Shown here: piece by piece, positions 25,702 to 33,686 of the stretch | Position numbering within the stretch: position 1 is the stretch's first letter | How the letters are laid out: the number at the start of each line of letters is the position of its first letter | Source of the DNA: Rhizobium sp. SL42 | Lineage (GTDB): Bacteria > Pseudomonadota > Alphaproteobacteria > Rhizobiales > Rhizobiaceae | Reading direction: 5' to 3' | DNA length: 64,000 nucleotides | Assembly: GCF_021729845.1 (NCBI RefSeq) | Contig: NZ_CP063397.1 | Coordinates: forward strand, 572,001 to 636,000 | The notes under the pieces: generated by a model | What the model was told of the DNA's origin: nothing | What the model saw: only the letters and a program-made list of their open reading frames with translations | Database searches by the model: none | Translations under genes and position numbers: made by a program

Positions 25702-26769
25702 TTAGTTGTCGATCTGCTCGGCAGTGTAGTAGCCGGAGGTAACCATGACGTCCTTGATGTTGGACTTGTCGACGGCAACCGGCTTCAGCAGGTACGACGG
25801 AACAACCTTGACGCCATTGTTGTAGGTCTTGGTGTCGTTCACTTCCGGTTCCTTGCCACCCATGATGGCGTCAACCATCGCAACGGTGACCTTGGCCAGT
25901 TCGCGCGTGTCCTTGAACACGGTCGAGTACTGTTCGTCAGCGAGGATCGACTTGACCGACGGCAGTTCGGCGTCCTGGCCGGTGACGACCGGCATCGGCA
26001 TGTCGCCGGAACCGTAGCCAACGCCCTTCAGAGCCGAGATGATGCCGATGGACAGACCATCGTAAGGCGACAGAACGCCATCAACCTTGGCATCGGTGTA
26101 GGTCGAGGAGAGCAGGTTTTCCATGCGAGCCTGGGCGACGGTGCCGTCCCAACGCAGGGTACCGACCTGGTCCATGCCCATCTGGCCGGACTTCACCACG
26201 ATCTTGCCCGAGTCGATCAGCGGCTGCAGGACCGACATAGCGCCATCATAGAAGAAGAAAGCGTTGTTGTCGTCCGGCGAACCACCGAACAGCTCGACAT
26301 TCTTCGGCTCGGTAGCAGCGTCAAGCTTCAGACCTTCGACGAGCGAAGTGGCCTGCAGAACGCCAACCTGGAAGTTGTCGAAGGTTGCGTAGTAGTCGAC
26401 ATTGCCGGAGTCGCGGATCAGGCGGTCATAGGCGATAACCTTGACGCCGGCATCAGCAGCCTTCTGCAGGATGTCCGACAGCGTGGTGCCGTCGATAGCG
26501 CCGATAACAAGAACCTTGGCACCCTTGGTGACCATGTTTTCGATCTGAGCGAGCTGGTTCGGGATATCGTCGTCAGCAAACTGCAGGTCGGCCGTATAGC
26601 CGGCTTCCTTGAACAGCTTTTCCATGGTCTCGCCGTCGGAAATCCAACGGGTCGAGGTCTTGGTAGGCATGGAAATGCCGACGGTGCCCTTGTCCTGTGC
26701 AAAAGTGATAGGTGCAAAAGATGCGATACCGATTGCGACAGACGCAATCAGAGTGCCTAATTTCTTCAT
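25702..26769 (-). CDS. chvE: ChvE multiple-sugar-binding periplasmic protein
   Basis: ChvE binds galactose, glucose, arabinose and related sugars in the periplasm. It delivers them to GguAB, drives chemotaxis and, in Agrobacterium, presents sugars to the VirA sensor for virulence induction. The 355-residue protein has a clear signal peptide (cleavage after TFA near residue 23). A mature start [22 protein letters not shown] and later [13 protein letters not shown] and AYDRLI are characteristic of the MglB/XylF/ChvE group. GGGAGG precedes the ATG at 26769; an upstream in-frame GTG/ATG extension is spurious. It is the first gene of a nine-gene catabolic operon and is divergent from its regulator gene gbpR. 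No vir genes are in the window. Confidence 0.96.
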   Translation of the reverse strand: MKKLGTLIASVAIGIASFAPITFAQDKGTVGISMPTKTSTRWISDGETMEKLFKEAGYTADLQFADDDIPNQLAQIENMVTKGAKVLVIGAIDGTTLSDILQKAADAGVKVIAYDRLIRDSGNVDYYATFDNFQVGVLQATSLVEGLKLDAATEPKNVELFGGSPDDNNAFFFYDGAMSVLQPLIDSGKIVVKSGQMGMDQVGTLRWDGTVAQARMENLLSSTYTDAKVDGVLSPYDGLSIGIISALKGVGYGSGDMPMPVVTGQDAELPSVKSILADEQYSTVFKDTRELAKVTVAMVDAIMGGKEPEVNDTKTYNNGVKVVPSYLLKPVAVDKSNIKDVMVTSGYYTAEQIDN

Positions 26770-26904
26770 GGTAACCTCCCTGGTCATACCGTGCGCGACC
26801 AAGTCCTCCTGGCCACGCTGAAATCATGGACGGGTGACCGACGCGGCGGACCCCAGCTCCGTCGCGAGTCTTATCGCGTGCCACATATCGATCAAATGAT
26901 TATT

Positions 26905-26932
26905 TTGACTTTGTGCATATCGTGGTTGATAT
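26905..26932 (+). promoter_or_regulatory. Predicted sigma-70 promoter of gbpR
   Basis: TTGACT (26905-26910), a 16-base spacer and TGATAT (26927-26932) form a strong housekeeping promoter match. The first base transcribed would fall at about 26938-26940, exactly at the preferred gbpR ATG, which has no Shine-Dalgarno sequence. Confidence 0.55.
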
Positions 26933-26933
26933 G
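26916..26933. promoter_or_regulatory. Candidate GbpR operator palindrome
   Basis: CATATC-N6-GATATG is a perfect inverted repeat in the chvE-gbpR intergenic region, with the ATC-N6-GAT core expected for a LysR-type site. It overlaps the predicted gbpR -10 box, which would give autorepression, and lies about 150 bases upstream of the chvE start, suitable for activation. A related ATC/GAT half-site pair lies at 26887-26900. Confidence 0.5.
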
Positions 26934-26939
26934 TTGTTT

Positions 26940-27890
26940 ATGTCTGAAGCACGTATTGATCGTTTGCAACCCAAACATTTGAGCCTGATCCGCTCCATCT
27001 CGGAACTGGGGCAACTCAGCCTTGCGGCGCAAGCACTTGCGCTGACGCAACCGGCTGCTTCGCGGATGCTGAGCGAAATCGAGCGCGATGTCGGGTCAGC
27101 GATCTTCACGCGGACCCCGAAAGGCATGGAGCCGACGGCCGTGGGAAGCGCGCTGGCGCGCCGCGCCCAGAACGTGCTTGAAGAAATGCGCGAGGCGGCC
27201 CGCGAGATCGACGCGATACGACGGGGCCTGACCGGCAAGGTCCGTGTCGGTGCAGTCACCGGTGGCGCGGTCGGCTACGTCGTTCCGGCCATCCAGCAGC
27301 TGAAAGCCGAAGCTGAAACCGCCGATCTTTACGTTGACGTGGCATCAAGCGGCGAATTGATCCGAGATCTGCTGTCCGGCCAGTATGATTTTGTCCTTGG
27401 ACGGATCCCGAGCGGCGTCGATGCACGGCAGTTCAATCTTGAGGGCGGCATGATGGAGGAGGTGGAGCTTGTGGTCCATCAAAGCCATCCGCTGGTCAAT
27501 GTGGATTTGCTCACCGTGGCCGACATGGCGCATTTTCCATGGGTCATGCAGGCGCCTGGTGCACCCTTGCGCCAGGCCGTGGAAAGCGTCTTCGTCGAAC
27601 AGGGCGCGCCAATTCCCTCCAACATCGTCAACACGACCTCGCTTCTCGTCATGATTGCCATGTTGGCTGCGTCCAATGCGATCGCGCCAATGTCGCGCGA
27701 AGTCTCCGACCTTCTCTGTCGTCAGACAGCGACAGCGGGGCTGTATTCGCTGAAACTCGAAACGCCGATCGTGGTCATGCCTTATCACCTGATCACCGTA
27801 GCCGGCAAACGCCTGTCACCGATCGCCGCGCGTCTGCGCGACCTGCTGCTCGCCGAATTCAATGCACGTGGCAAGCTGCGCGGCTTCTGA
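26940..27890 (+). CDS. gbpR: GbpR LysR-type regulator of the chvE operon
   Basis: GbpR is the LysR-family regulator known to control chvE according to available sugar. The N-terminal winged helix-turn-helix is visible (LSLAAQALALTQPAASRMLSEIE, about residues 28-50), followed by the co-inducer domain with VRVGAVTGGAVGYVVPAI. Divergent arrangement with chvE identifies it. I chose the ATG at 26940, which gives 316 residues. ATG 26931 and GTG 26913 are in frame but lie within the predicted promoter and operator. No ribosome site precedes any of them, consistent with a leaderless message. Confidence 0.92.
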   Translation: MSEARIDRLQPKHLSLIRSISELGQLSLAAQALALTQPAASRMLSEIERDVGSAIFTRTPKGMEPTAVGSALARRAQNVLEEMREAAREIDAIRRGLTGKVRVGAVTGGAVGYVVPAIQQLKAEAETADLYVDVASSGELIRDLLSGQYDFVLGRIPSGVDARQFNLEGGMMEEVELVVHQSHPLVNVDLLTVADMAHFPWVMQAPGAPLRQAVESVFVEQGAPIPSNIVNTTSLLVMIAMLAASNAIAPMSREVSDLLCRQTATAGLYSLKLETPIVVMPYHLITVAGKRLSPIAARLRDLLLAEFNARGKLRGF

Positions 27891-27989
27891 CCGGTTCACG
27901 GGCTGCACGCCGGCTGAAATGCTTGCATTTTCGCCCATGTCAGGCACACTGTCACTCATCCGTCATGAATGAGAGCTCGAGGAGCATTG

Positions 27990-28388
27990 ATGACCGACCA
28001 GCCGGAAGGGCAGCGCCAGGATCCTGATGGCGCGGATCAAAGGCTCGCAAGCGTGGTGGATTTGGGGACCTATCGCCAGGCGGTCGACCCTCTTCCCGTG
28101 ACCTTCCACCGACGAGAACTCGACGCCATCCTGTGGATCTATGGACGTATGGTGGGCGAGGGTGAATGGCGCGACTATGCCATCGACCACCTCAGGGACA
28201 GGGCGGTCTTCTCCGTGTTCAAGCGATCCGGTGAATATCCGCTCTACCGGATCGAGAAGAATCCCAAACTTGCGGCCAAGCAGGGCGCGTTCTGCGTCGT
28301 CGGCACCGATGGTCGCATTCTCAAGCGTGGCCATGATCTGAAGTCGGTTTTGAGGGTGTTCGACAAAAGCCTGAAAGCGATCGAGTAA
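27990..28388 (+). CDS. DUF2794 family protein
   Basis: This 132-residue protein matches DUF2794, a conserved alphaproteobacterial family of unknown function. The conserved core runs from VTFHRRELDAILWIYGRMVGEGEWRDYAID (about residues 37-66) to GRILKRGHDLKSVLRVFDK. There is no signal peptide or membrane span, so it should be cytoplasmic. GAGGAG lies six bases before the ATG at 27990. It is convergent with the acetyltransferase gene and follows gbpR after 99 bases, with no evidence for co-regulation. I cannot propose a function. Confidence 0.87.
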   Translation: MTDQPEGQRQDPDGADQRLASVVDLGTYRQAVDPLPVTFHRRELDAILWIYGRMVGEGEWRDYAIDHLRDRAVFSVFKRSGEYPLYRIEKNPKLAAKQGAFCVVGTDGRILKRGHDLKSVLRVFDKSLKAIE

Positions 28389-28451
28389 GGTCTGTGGCAC
28401 AGCCGCCGTTGCCTTCAGGCGGACCGCCGAAAATTCCATCTGGAAATTCCA

Positions 28452-29003
28452 CTAGATCATGGAGCCGGGATAGGCTCCGAGATCGGGCAGGGTAGCATTT
28501 CCGTCACCCAGCGGCCGTTGCATGAAGACGGTATCCAACCAGGTGCCATGCTTGAACCCCGTACCGGTCAGGCGACCGGCGTGATCAAAGCCGCAACTGC
28601 TGTGGACTGCAATCGAGGCCGGGCTGGCACCGCCGACGACCGCGACCATCTGACGGAAACCCAGCGATGTGCAGCGAAGGATCAGCTCATTGAGCAGCGC
28701 CTTGCCGATCCCCATGCCACGCGCTTCCGGCGCGAGATAAATCGAATCCTCGACGAGCCACCGATAGGCGGGCCGGGTGCGGAATGCCGACGCATAGGCA
28801 TAGCCAAGCAGGGTTGCATCTTCGGAAACAGCCGCGATGTAGGGATAACCCTTGTCGACGATCGCCTGATAGCGCCGGGTCATCTCGGCCACATCGGGTG
28901 CCGCGAGTTCGTAGCTGGCGCTGCCGTGGTTTACCGCTTCGCCATAAATGGCGGTGATCGCTGCAATATCGGCAAGGGTCGCATCACGGACATCGACAGC
29001 CAT
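28452..29003 (-). CDS. GNAT family N-acetyltransferase (Pat/MddA type)
   Basis: This 183-residue acetyltransferase resembles phosphinothricin/methionine-sulfoximine N-acetyltransferases. The opening VRDATLADIAAITAIYGEAVNHGSAS and the acetyl-CoA loop LAPEARGMGIGKALLNELI (the R/Q-x-x-G-x-G/A motif) are clear, as is the family's FxxxGxxxGxGFKHGTWLDTVFMQR end. Such enzymes acetylate small amine substrates such as methionine sulfoximine; herbicide resistance is a property of only some members. AAGGAG lies eight bases before the ATG at 29003, so the 21 extra upstream in-frame residues are not used. Confidence 0.9.
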   Translation of the reverse strand: MAVDVRDATLADIAAITAIYGEAVNHGSASYELAAPDVAEMTRRYQAIVDKGYPYIAAVSEDATLLGYAYASAFRTRPAYRWLVEDSIYLAPEARGMGIGKALLNELILRCTSLGFRQMVAVVGGASPASIAVHSSCGFDHAGRLTGTGFKHGTWLDTVFMQRPLGDGNATLPDLGAYPGSMI

Positions 29004-29103
29004 CAACAAAGCTCCTTTGAATCTGGCTCCTTTTTCCATGGAGCGAACCATGTCGCAATATCCCACTTGTCACGGTTACAGGACGCAGTTCTCAAATGCA
29101 GAA

Positions 29104-29128
29104 GGACCCGGCGAATGAAGCCGGGTCC
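29104..29128 (-). terminator. Terminator after the MHS transporter gene
   Basis: GGACCCGGC (29104-29112) pairs perfectly with GCCGGGTCC (29120-29128) around a 7-base loop. It is about 40 bases after the transporter stop on the minus strand. The following TTCTGCATTT is only weakly T-rich. Confidence 0.65.
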
Positions 29129-29169
29129 CTCCTGATCGAAGCAATGTCGATGCGGCAACGGTCACACCA

Positions 29170-31047
29170 TCAGGCGTGGATATCGTTGTCCTTGGTTTCC
29201 TTCAGGAAGATCATGCCGATCACCAGCGTGATGCCGGCGACCACGATCGGATACCACAGACCGTAGTAGATATCGCCAGCGGCCGCACTCATGGCAAAGG
29301 CCGTTGCCGGCAGAAGCCCGCCGAACCAGCCGTTGCCGATATGATAGGGCAGCGACATGCCGGTGTAGCGAATGCGGGTCGGGAACATCTCGACGAGCAT
29401 GGCGGCGATCGGGCCGTAGACCATGGTGACATAGATCACGAGGATCGTCAGGATGGCGATAACCCGCGTCCAGTTCACAGCGGCCGGGTCGGCCACCATG
29501 GTGAATGCGCCAGCGTTCGGAACCGAGAACACAGCCATTTCGGGCGCGGCAGCGGCTTCTTCGGCCGTGAGCAGCTTCTGGGTCACGAGATCGCCAGCCG
29601 GTACCATGACCTTTTCGCCGGCGCGGATGGCAGCGGCATCGAGAGCCAGTTCCGGATTGGCTGCGACGAAGGCGTCGAGCTTGCTATCTGGAACCTTTGC
29701 GGCGGCACGAACCAGCGGATAGCCATTCGCCTGCAGGGCCAGATTGACTGCCTTCTGCATGCCGGCTTCCAGCCCCTTGGCCTTGTCTGCGGCAGCAATC
29801 GCATCGAAACTTTCGATCATCTTGTCGCCGATCTGGATCGTCGCGATGGAACCAACCGGGCCTGGAACGACGTCATAAGGAACGGAGTTGCGAGTCAGGA
29901 AGGCCGTCGCGATATCGCAGGACGTGGTGAACTTTGCCGTGCCGGTCGGGTTGAACTGGAACGTGCAGTTTGCCGGATCGGCAGTGACCGTGGCGCGAAT
30001 GGTATCCTGCGCCTGAGCCAGTGCAGGATTGCCGGCCCAGGTCAGTGCCTTGAACAGCGGGAAGTAGGTGAGCATTGCAAGCACGAGGCCGGCCATGATG
30101 ATCGGCTTGCGGCCGATCTTGTCTGAAAGCCAGCCGAACACCACGAAGAACATCGTGCCGATGGCGAGCGAGATCGCAACCATGATGTTGGTTGCCTGCG
30201 CATCGACCTTCAGAACGTTCTGCAGGAAGAACAGCGCGTAGAACTGACCGGTGTACCAGACAACGGCCTGGCCGGCGACTGCGCCGAACAAGGCGAGCAG
30301 GGCGACCTTGGCATTTTTCCACTGACCGAAAGCCTCGGAGATCGGTGCCTTCGACTGGGTGCCTTCCGCCTTCATCTTCTGGAATGCGGGCGATTCATTC
30401 ATCTGCATGCGGATCCAGACCGACACGCCAAGCAGAACTGCCGACAGCAGGAACGGAATGCGCCAGCCCCAGGCGGCGAAGTCTTCCTTGCCGAGCAGCG
30501 TCTGGATTCCGAGAATGATCATCAGCGACAGGAAGAGACCAAGCGTCGCCGTGGTCTGGATCCAGGATGTGTAGAAGCCGCGGCGGCCATGTGGCGCGTG
30601 TTCCGCCACATAGGTAGCAGCACCGCCGTATTCGCCACCAAGAGCAAGACCCTGCAGCATGCGCAGAACGATCAGGATGATCGGAGCAGCGATACCGATG
30701 GAGGCCGACCCGGGCAGGATGCCGACCAGGAAGGTCGAGAGACCCATGATCAGGATCGTCACAAGGAATGTATATTTGCGGCCGACGAGATCGCCGAGAC
30801 GGCCGAAGACCAGCGCGCCGAACGGACGCACCAGGAAGCCGGCGGCAAAGGCCAGAAGCGTAAAGATATTGCGCGTGGTTTCCGGATACTGCGAGAAGAA
30901 GGTGGCACCGATGTAAAGCGCCAGCGATCCGTAGAGATAGAAATCATACCATTCGAAAACTGTGCCGAGCGATGAGGCGAAAATGACTTTCCGCTCTTCG
31001 GCAGTCATGCCACGAGACGCGCGGGTCTCGATTGCAACATTTGCCAT
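29170..31047 (-). CDS. MHS-type major facilitator transporter with inserted periplasmic domain
   Basis: This 625-residue protein is a metabolite:proton symporter-type MFS transporter (relatives carry shikimate, 2-oxoglutarate or proline/betaine). The N-half motifs FEWYDFYLYG, GRLGDLVGRKYTF and RMLQGLALGGEYGGA are diagnostic of the MHS family. TM7-9 are at about residues 237-337 and TM10-12 at about 525-620. Between TM9 and TM10, residues about 340-520 form a hydrophilic insertion of some 180 residues on the predicted periplasmic side. It contains Cys361 and Cys377, which could form a disulfide. Typical MHS proteins are 430-450 residues. GGAGGA precedes the ATG at 31047; the longer upstream frame is not used. 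The substrate is unknown. Confidence 0.9.
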   Translation of the reverse strand: MANVAIETRASRGMTAEERKVIFASSLGTVFEWYDFYLYGSLALYIGATFFSQYPETTRNIFTLLAFAAGFLVRPFGALVFGRLGDLVGRKYTFLVTILIMGLSTFLVGILPGSASIGIAAPIILIVLRMLQGLALGGEYGGAATYVAEHAPHGRRGFYTSWIQTTATLGLFLSLMIILGIQTLLGKEDFAAWGWRIPFLLSAVLLGVSVWIRMQMNESPAFQKMKAEGTQSKAPISEAFGQWKNAKVALLALFGAVAGQAVVWYTGQFYALFFLQNVLKVDAQATNIMVAISLAIGTMFFVVFGWLSDKIGRKPIIMAGLVLAMLTYFPLFKALTWAGNPALAQAQDTIRATVTADPANCTFQFNPTGTAKFTTSCDIATAFLTRNSVPYDVVPGPVGSIATIQIGDKMIESFDAIAAADKAKGLEAGMQKAVNLALQANGYPLVRAAAKVPDSKLDAFVAANPELALDAAAIRAGEKVMVPAGDLVTQKLLTAEEAAAAPEMAVFSVPNAGAFTMVADPAAVNWTRVIAILTILVIYVTMVYGPIAAMLVEMFPTRIRYTGMSLPYHIGNGWFGGLLPATAFAMSAAAGDIYYGLWYPIVVAGITLVIGMIFLKETKDNDIHA

Positions 31048-31618
31048 TGTAGTTCCTCCAAACCAAAAAGGGCCCCCCAGGACCGCCGACACAACTCTCC
31101 TCCGGGTCGAATTGTCGCGGTTACGGGTTGAGTACAGACTGGCAGAAATCACCGGCGAACAAGAGAGATGCTTTCGGCTTATGACTTTAGTCTAAAACCA
31201 TGGACGGAAGGCACCGACGACAGGCAAGGGCGATGACCAATGGCCAATGGCGCAGAGCAAATGAACCGGATCCGTTCGAACATGCCGAACGTGGGCCCGC
31301 ACGCCTTTTCTACACTTGGACAGGCTGGTCGGCTTGACTCCTTTGCAAAACCTTGTAATGCCTCGGCCAGAAGAGGATTCTGGATCATGCCTTCCGAGCT
31401 GCATCATATTGCGGACTCCCTGAGCCTACGGCTTCCAGCCGCAGGTGGCATTGTTCTGTCCCTTTCTTCCCCGACCAAGGCCAAAACGACGACGAAAACC
31501 GTCTGACGTCTCCGGCCACCGCTCTCTCCCCGGCACGGCCGGGGATAAGGAAGGTGCGCGATCGCCGCGAACTTTCCTTCTCACCAGTCCCGCGGAGAGA
31601 AAGAAAGAGAGCATTTAC
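31048..31618. other. 571-base divergent region upstream of asd
   Basis: No open frame here looks like a gene; the short frames on both strands lack ribosome sites or family features. The region holds the promoters for the MHS transporter (minus) and asd (plus). A possible asd promoter is CTTGAC (31333-31338), 17 bases, TAATGC (31356-31361), which would leave a leader of about 250 bases. That leader contains CCCCGGC-ACG-GCCGGGG (31528-31544) and AAGGAA (31547-31552) facing TTCCTT (31574-31579). Confidence 0.6.
31528..31544 (+). promoter_or_regulatory. Strong hairpin in the asd leader
   Basis: A perfect 7-base GC stem, CCCCGGC and GCCGGGG with a 3-base loop, lies 75 bases before the asd start. 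It is not followed by a T-run. With the AAGGAA/TTCCTT pair downstream it could form a regulatory leader; I do not recognise a known riboswitch. Confidence 0.4.
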
Positions 31619-32653
31619 ATGGGTTTCAAGATTGCAATCGTAGGCGCAACCGGCAATGTCGGGCGCGAAATGCTGAACATTCTCTCCGAGCGCGGCTTTC
31701 CGGCTTCGGAAGTCGTGGCACTGGCATCGGCCCGCTCCCAGGGCACCGAAGTCTCGTTTGGCGACGCGACATTGAAGGTGCAGAACCTCGAGAATTACGA
31801 TTTCGCCGACACGGACATTTGCCTGATGTCGGCCGGCGGCACGATTTCGCAGAAGTGGTCGCCGAAGATCGGCGCAAAAGGATGCGTCGTGATCGACAAC
31901 TCCTCCGCCTGGCGATACGACTCCGAGGTGCCGCTGATCGTGCCGGAAGTGAACCCCGACGCGATTGTCGATTTCAAGAAGCGCAACATCATTGCCAATC
32001 CGAATTGCTCGACCGCGCAGCTGGTTGTCGCCCTGAAGCCGCTGCATGATTTCGCCAAGATCAAGCGCGTCGTCGTCTCCACCTACCAGTCGGTCTCAGG
32101 CGCCGGCAAGGAAGGCATGGACGAACTCTTCACCCAGACCCGCGCCGTCTTCGTCGCTGATCCGGTTGAATCGAAGAAGTTCACCAAGCGTATCGCCTTC
32201 AACGTCATTCCGCACATCGATAGCTTCATGGAAGATGGCTATACGAAGGAAGAATGGAAGGTTCTGGCCGAGACCAAGAAGATGCTCGATCCGAAGATCA
32301 AGGTCACCTGCACGGCCGTGCGCGTTCCGGTCTTCATCGGCCATTCGGAATCGGTCAATATCGAGTTCGAAAACGAAATCACCGCCGATCAGGCGCGTGA
32401 CATCCTGCGCGAAGCACCGGGTTGCCTCGTCATCGACAAGCACGAGAACGGTGGCTACATCACCCCTTACGAGTGCGCTGGCGAAGACGCGACTTATATT
32501 TCGCGCATCCGCGAGGACGCGACCGTCGAGAACGGCCTGAACATCTGGGTTGTTTCCGACAACCTGCGCAAGGGCGCCGCCCTCAATGCCATCCAGATCG
32601 CCGAACTGCTCGTCAACCGCGGCCTGATCAAGCCGCGCAAGGAAGCCGCCTGA
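31619..32653 (+). CDS. asd: Aspartate-semialdehyde dehydrogenase
   Basis: Asd reduces aspartyl-4-phosphate to aspartate semialdehyde, the branch point for lysine/diaminopimelate, threonine and methionine. The 344-residue protein has the N-terminal NADP loop VGATGNVGREML (8-19) and the nucleophile Cys130 in NPNCSTAQL. The substrate-binding HSESVNIEFE segment and the family's Gln-containing VSTYQSVSGAG also fit. The ATG at 31619 follows an AGAGAAAGAAAGAGAG purine tract; the longer upstream frame has low-complexity arginine-rich sequence and is not real. It appears monocistronic, with a hairpin downstream. Confidence 0.97.
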   Translation: MGFKIAIVGATGNVGREMLNILSERGFPASEVVALASARSQGTEVSFGDATLKVQNLENYDFADTDICLMSAGGTISQKWSPKIGAKGCVVIDNSSAWRYDSEVPLIVPEVNPDAIVDFKKRNIIANPNCSTAQLVVALKPLHDFAKIKRVVVSTYQSVSGAGKEGMDELFTQTRAVFVADPVESKKFTKRIAFNVIPHIDSFMEDGYTKEEWKVLAETKKMLDPKIKVTCTAVRVPVFIGHSESVNIEFENEITADQARDILREAPGCLVIDKHENGGYITPYECAGEDATYISRIREDATVENGLNIWVVSDNLRKGAALNAIQIAELLVNRGLIKPRKEAA

Positions 32654-32666
32654 TCCAAACTTTGCC

Positions 32667-32692
32667 CGCCCGCCGGAACAAACCGGCGGGCG
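32667..32692 (+). terminator. Hairpin after asd
   Basis: CGCCCGCCGG (32667-32676) and CCGGCGGGCG (32683-32692) form a 10-base stem with loop AACAAA, 14 bases after the stop codon. No T-run follows immediately (the next one is near 32720), so termination may be incomplete or Rho-assisted. Confidence 0.6.
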
Positions 32693-32822
32693 CGGCCGTC
32701 TTCATGCAAAAGTGAAGGCTTTTTCAATTCATCCCATGCCGGAAACATGTCACCGCGGATGACAGGCTGACCTTTCGCTGGCATGGTGCGCGCAAATCAA
32801 ATCAATGAATCACGAGGCATTA

Positions 32823-33644
32823 ATGCGACTGACCAAGTATCTGTCGGCAGCTCTTCTTACAGTGGCGGCAACTGTTTCAAGCGCTAGTCTGGCAATGGCT
32901 GCATCTTGCAGCAATACATCCGCCGGGTTCGACCAGTGGAAGGGCGCATTCAAGGCAGAGGCTGCGGCTGCGGGCGTCGACCAGAGAACCCTCGACAAGG
33001 CTTTTTCCGCGGTCAATTACAACACCGGCACCATTCGCGCGGATCGTGGCCAGAAGAGCTTCAAGCTCAGCTTCGACCAGTTCATGCAGAAGCGCGGCGG
33101 CCAGACCATCATCAACCGCGGCAAGAGCATGAAGAAGAGCAATGCGGCGCTTTTTGCCAAGATTGAGCAGCGCTACGGCGTACCGGCCGGCCCGCTGATC
33201 GCGATTTGGGGCATGGAAACCGGCTTCGGCTCCTTCCTTGGCAAGGAACACACGCTCTCGGCCGTGGCCACCCTTGCCTTCGACTGCCGTCGCAGCGAAT
33301 TCTTTACCGACCAGCTGTATGCAGCGCTCGAACTCGTTCAGCGCGGCACGCTGGATGTGGCCGCCCGCGGCGCCGCCCATGGAGAAATCGGACAAACGCA
33401 GTTCCTCCCGCGCAATGTCGTGCGCTTCGGCGCCGATGGTGACGGCGACCGTCGCATAGACATGGTGCGTTCGAAGGCTGACGCTCTGGCTTCGACCGCA
33501 AACTTCCTCAAGGGCCATGGTTGGCAGGCGGGCGCTGGCTATCAGCCGGGCGAACCCAATTTTGCCGCCATTCAGGGTTGGAACGCCGCATCGGTCTACC
33601 AGCAGGCAATTGCCTATATCGGCGCCCGCATCGACGCGGAATAA
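32823..33644 (+). CDS. MltB-type lytic murein transglycosylase
   Basis: This enzyme cleaves peptidoglycan glycan strands to 1,6-anhydromuropeptides in the periplasm. The 273-residue protein has a signal peptide (residues 1-26, cleavage after AMA) without a lipobox, so unlike E. coli MltB it should be soluble. The SLT_2 domain carries the catalytic Glu132 in IWGMETGFGSFLG and the conserved GEIGQTQFLPRNVVRFGADGDGD region. The ATG at 32823, preceded by GAGG, is favoured over the ATG at 32805. Its 3' end faces the diguanylate cyclase gene across a shared terminator. Confidence 0.92.
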   Translation: MRLTKYLSAALLTVAATVSSASLAMAASCSNTSAGFDQWKGAFKAEAAAAGVDQRTLDKAFSAVNYNTGTIRADRGQKSFKLSFDQFMQKRGGQTIINRGKSMKKSNAALFAKIEQRYGVPAGPLIAIWGMETGFGSFLGKEHTLSAVATLAFDCRRSEFFTDQLYAALELVQRGTLDVAARGAAHGEIGQTQFLPRNVVRFGADGDGDRRIDMVRSKADALASTANFLKGHGWQAGAGYQPGEPNFAAIQGWNAASVYQQAIAYIGARIDAE

Positions 33645-33660
33645 CGGCGACAATTCAAGA

Positions 33661-33686
33661 CCGGCGGCGCATCACGCCGCCGGCTT
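33661..33686. terminator. Bidirectional terminator containing the cyclase stop codon
   Basis: CCGGCGGCG (33661-33669) pairs with CGCCGCCGG (33675-33683) around CATCA and is followed by CTTT on the plus strand. The loop includes the complement of the TGA stop (33672-33674) of the diguanylate cyclase gene on the other strand. Confidence 0.7.

Noticed and set aside
31179..31506. Short frames on both strands upstream of asd
   Set aside because: Compositions are not protein-like, no ribosome sites are seen, and both overlap the predicted promoter and leader.
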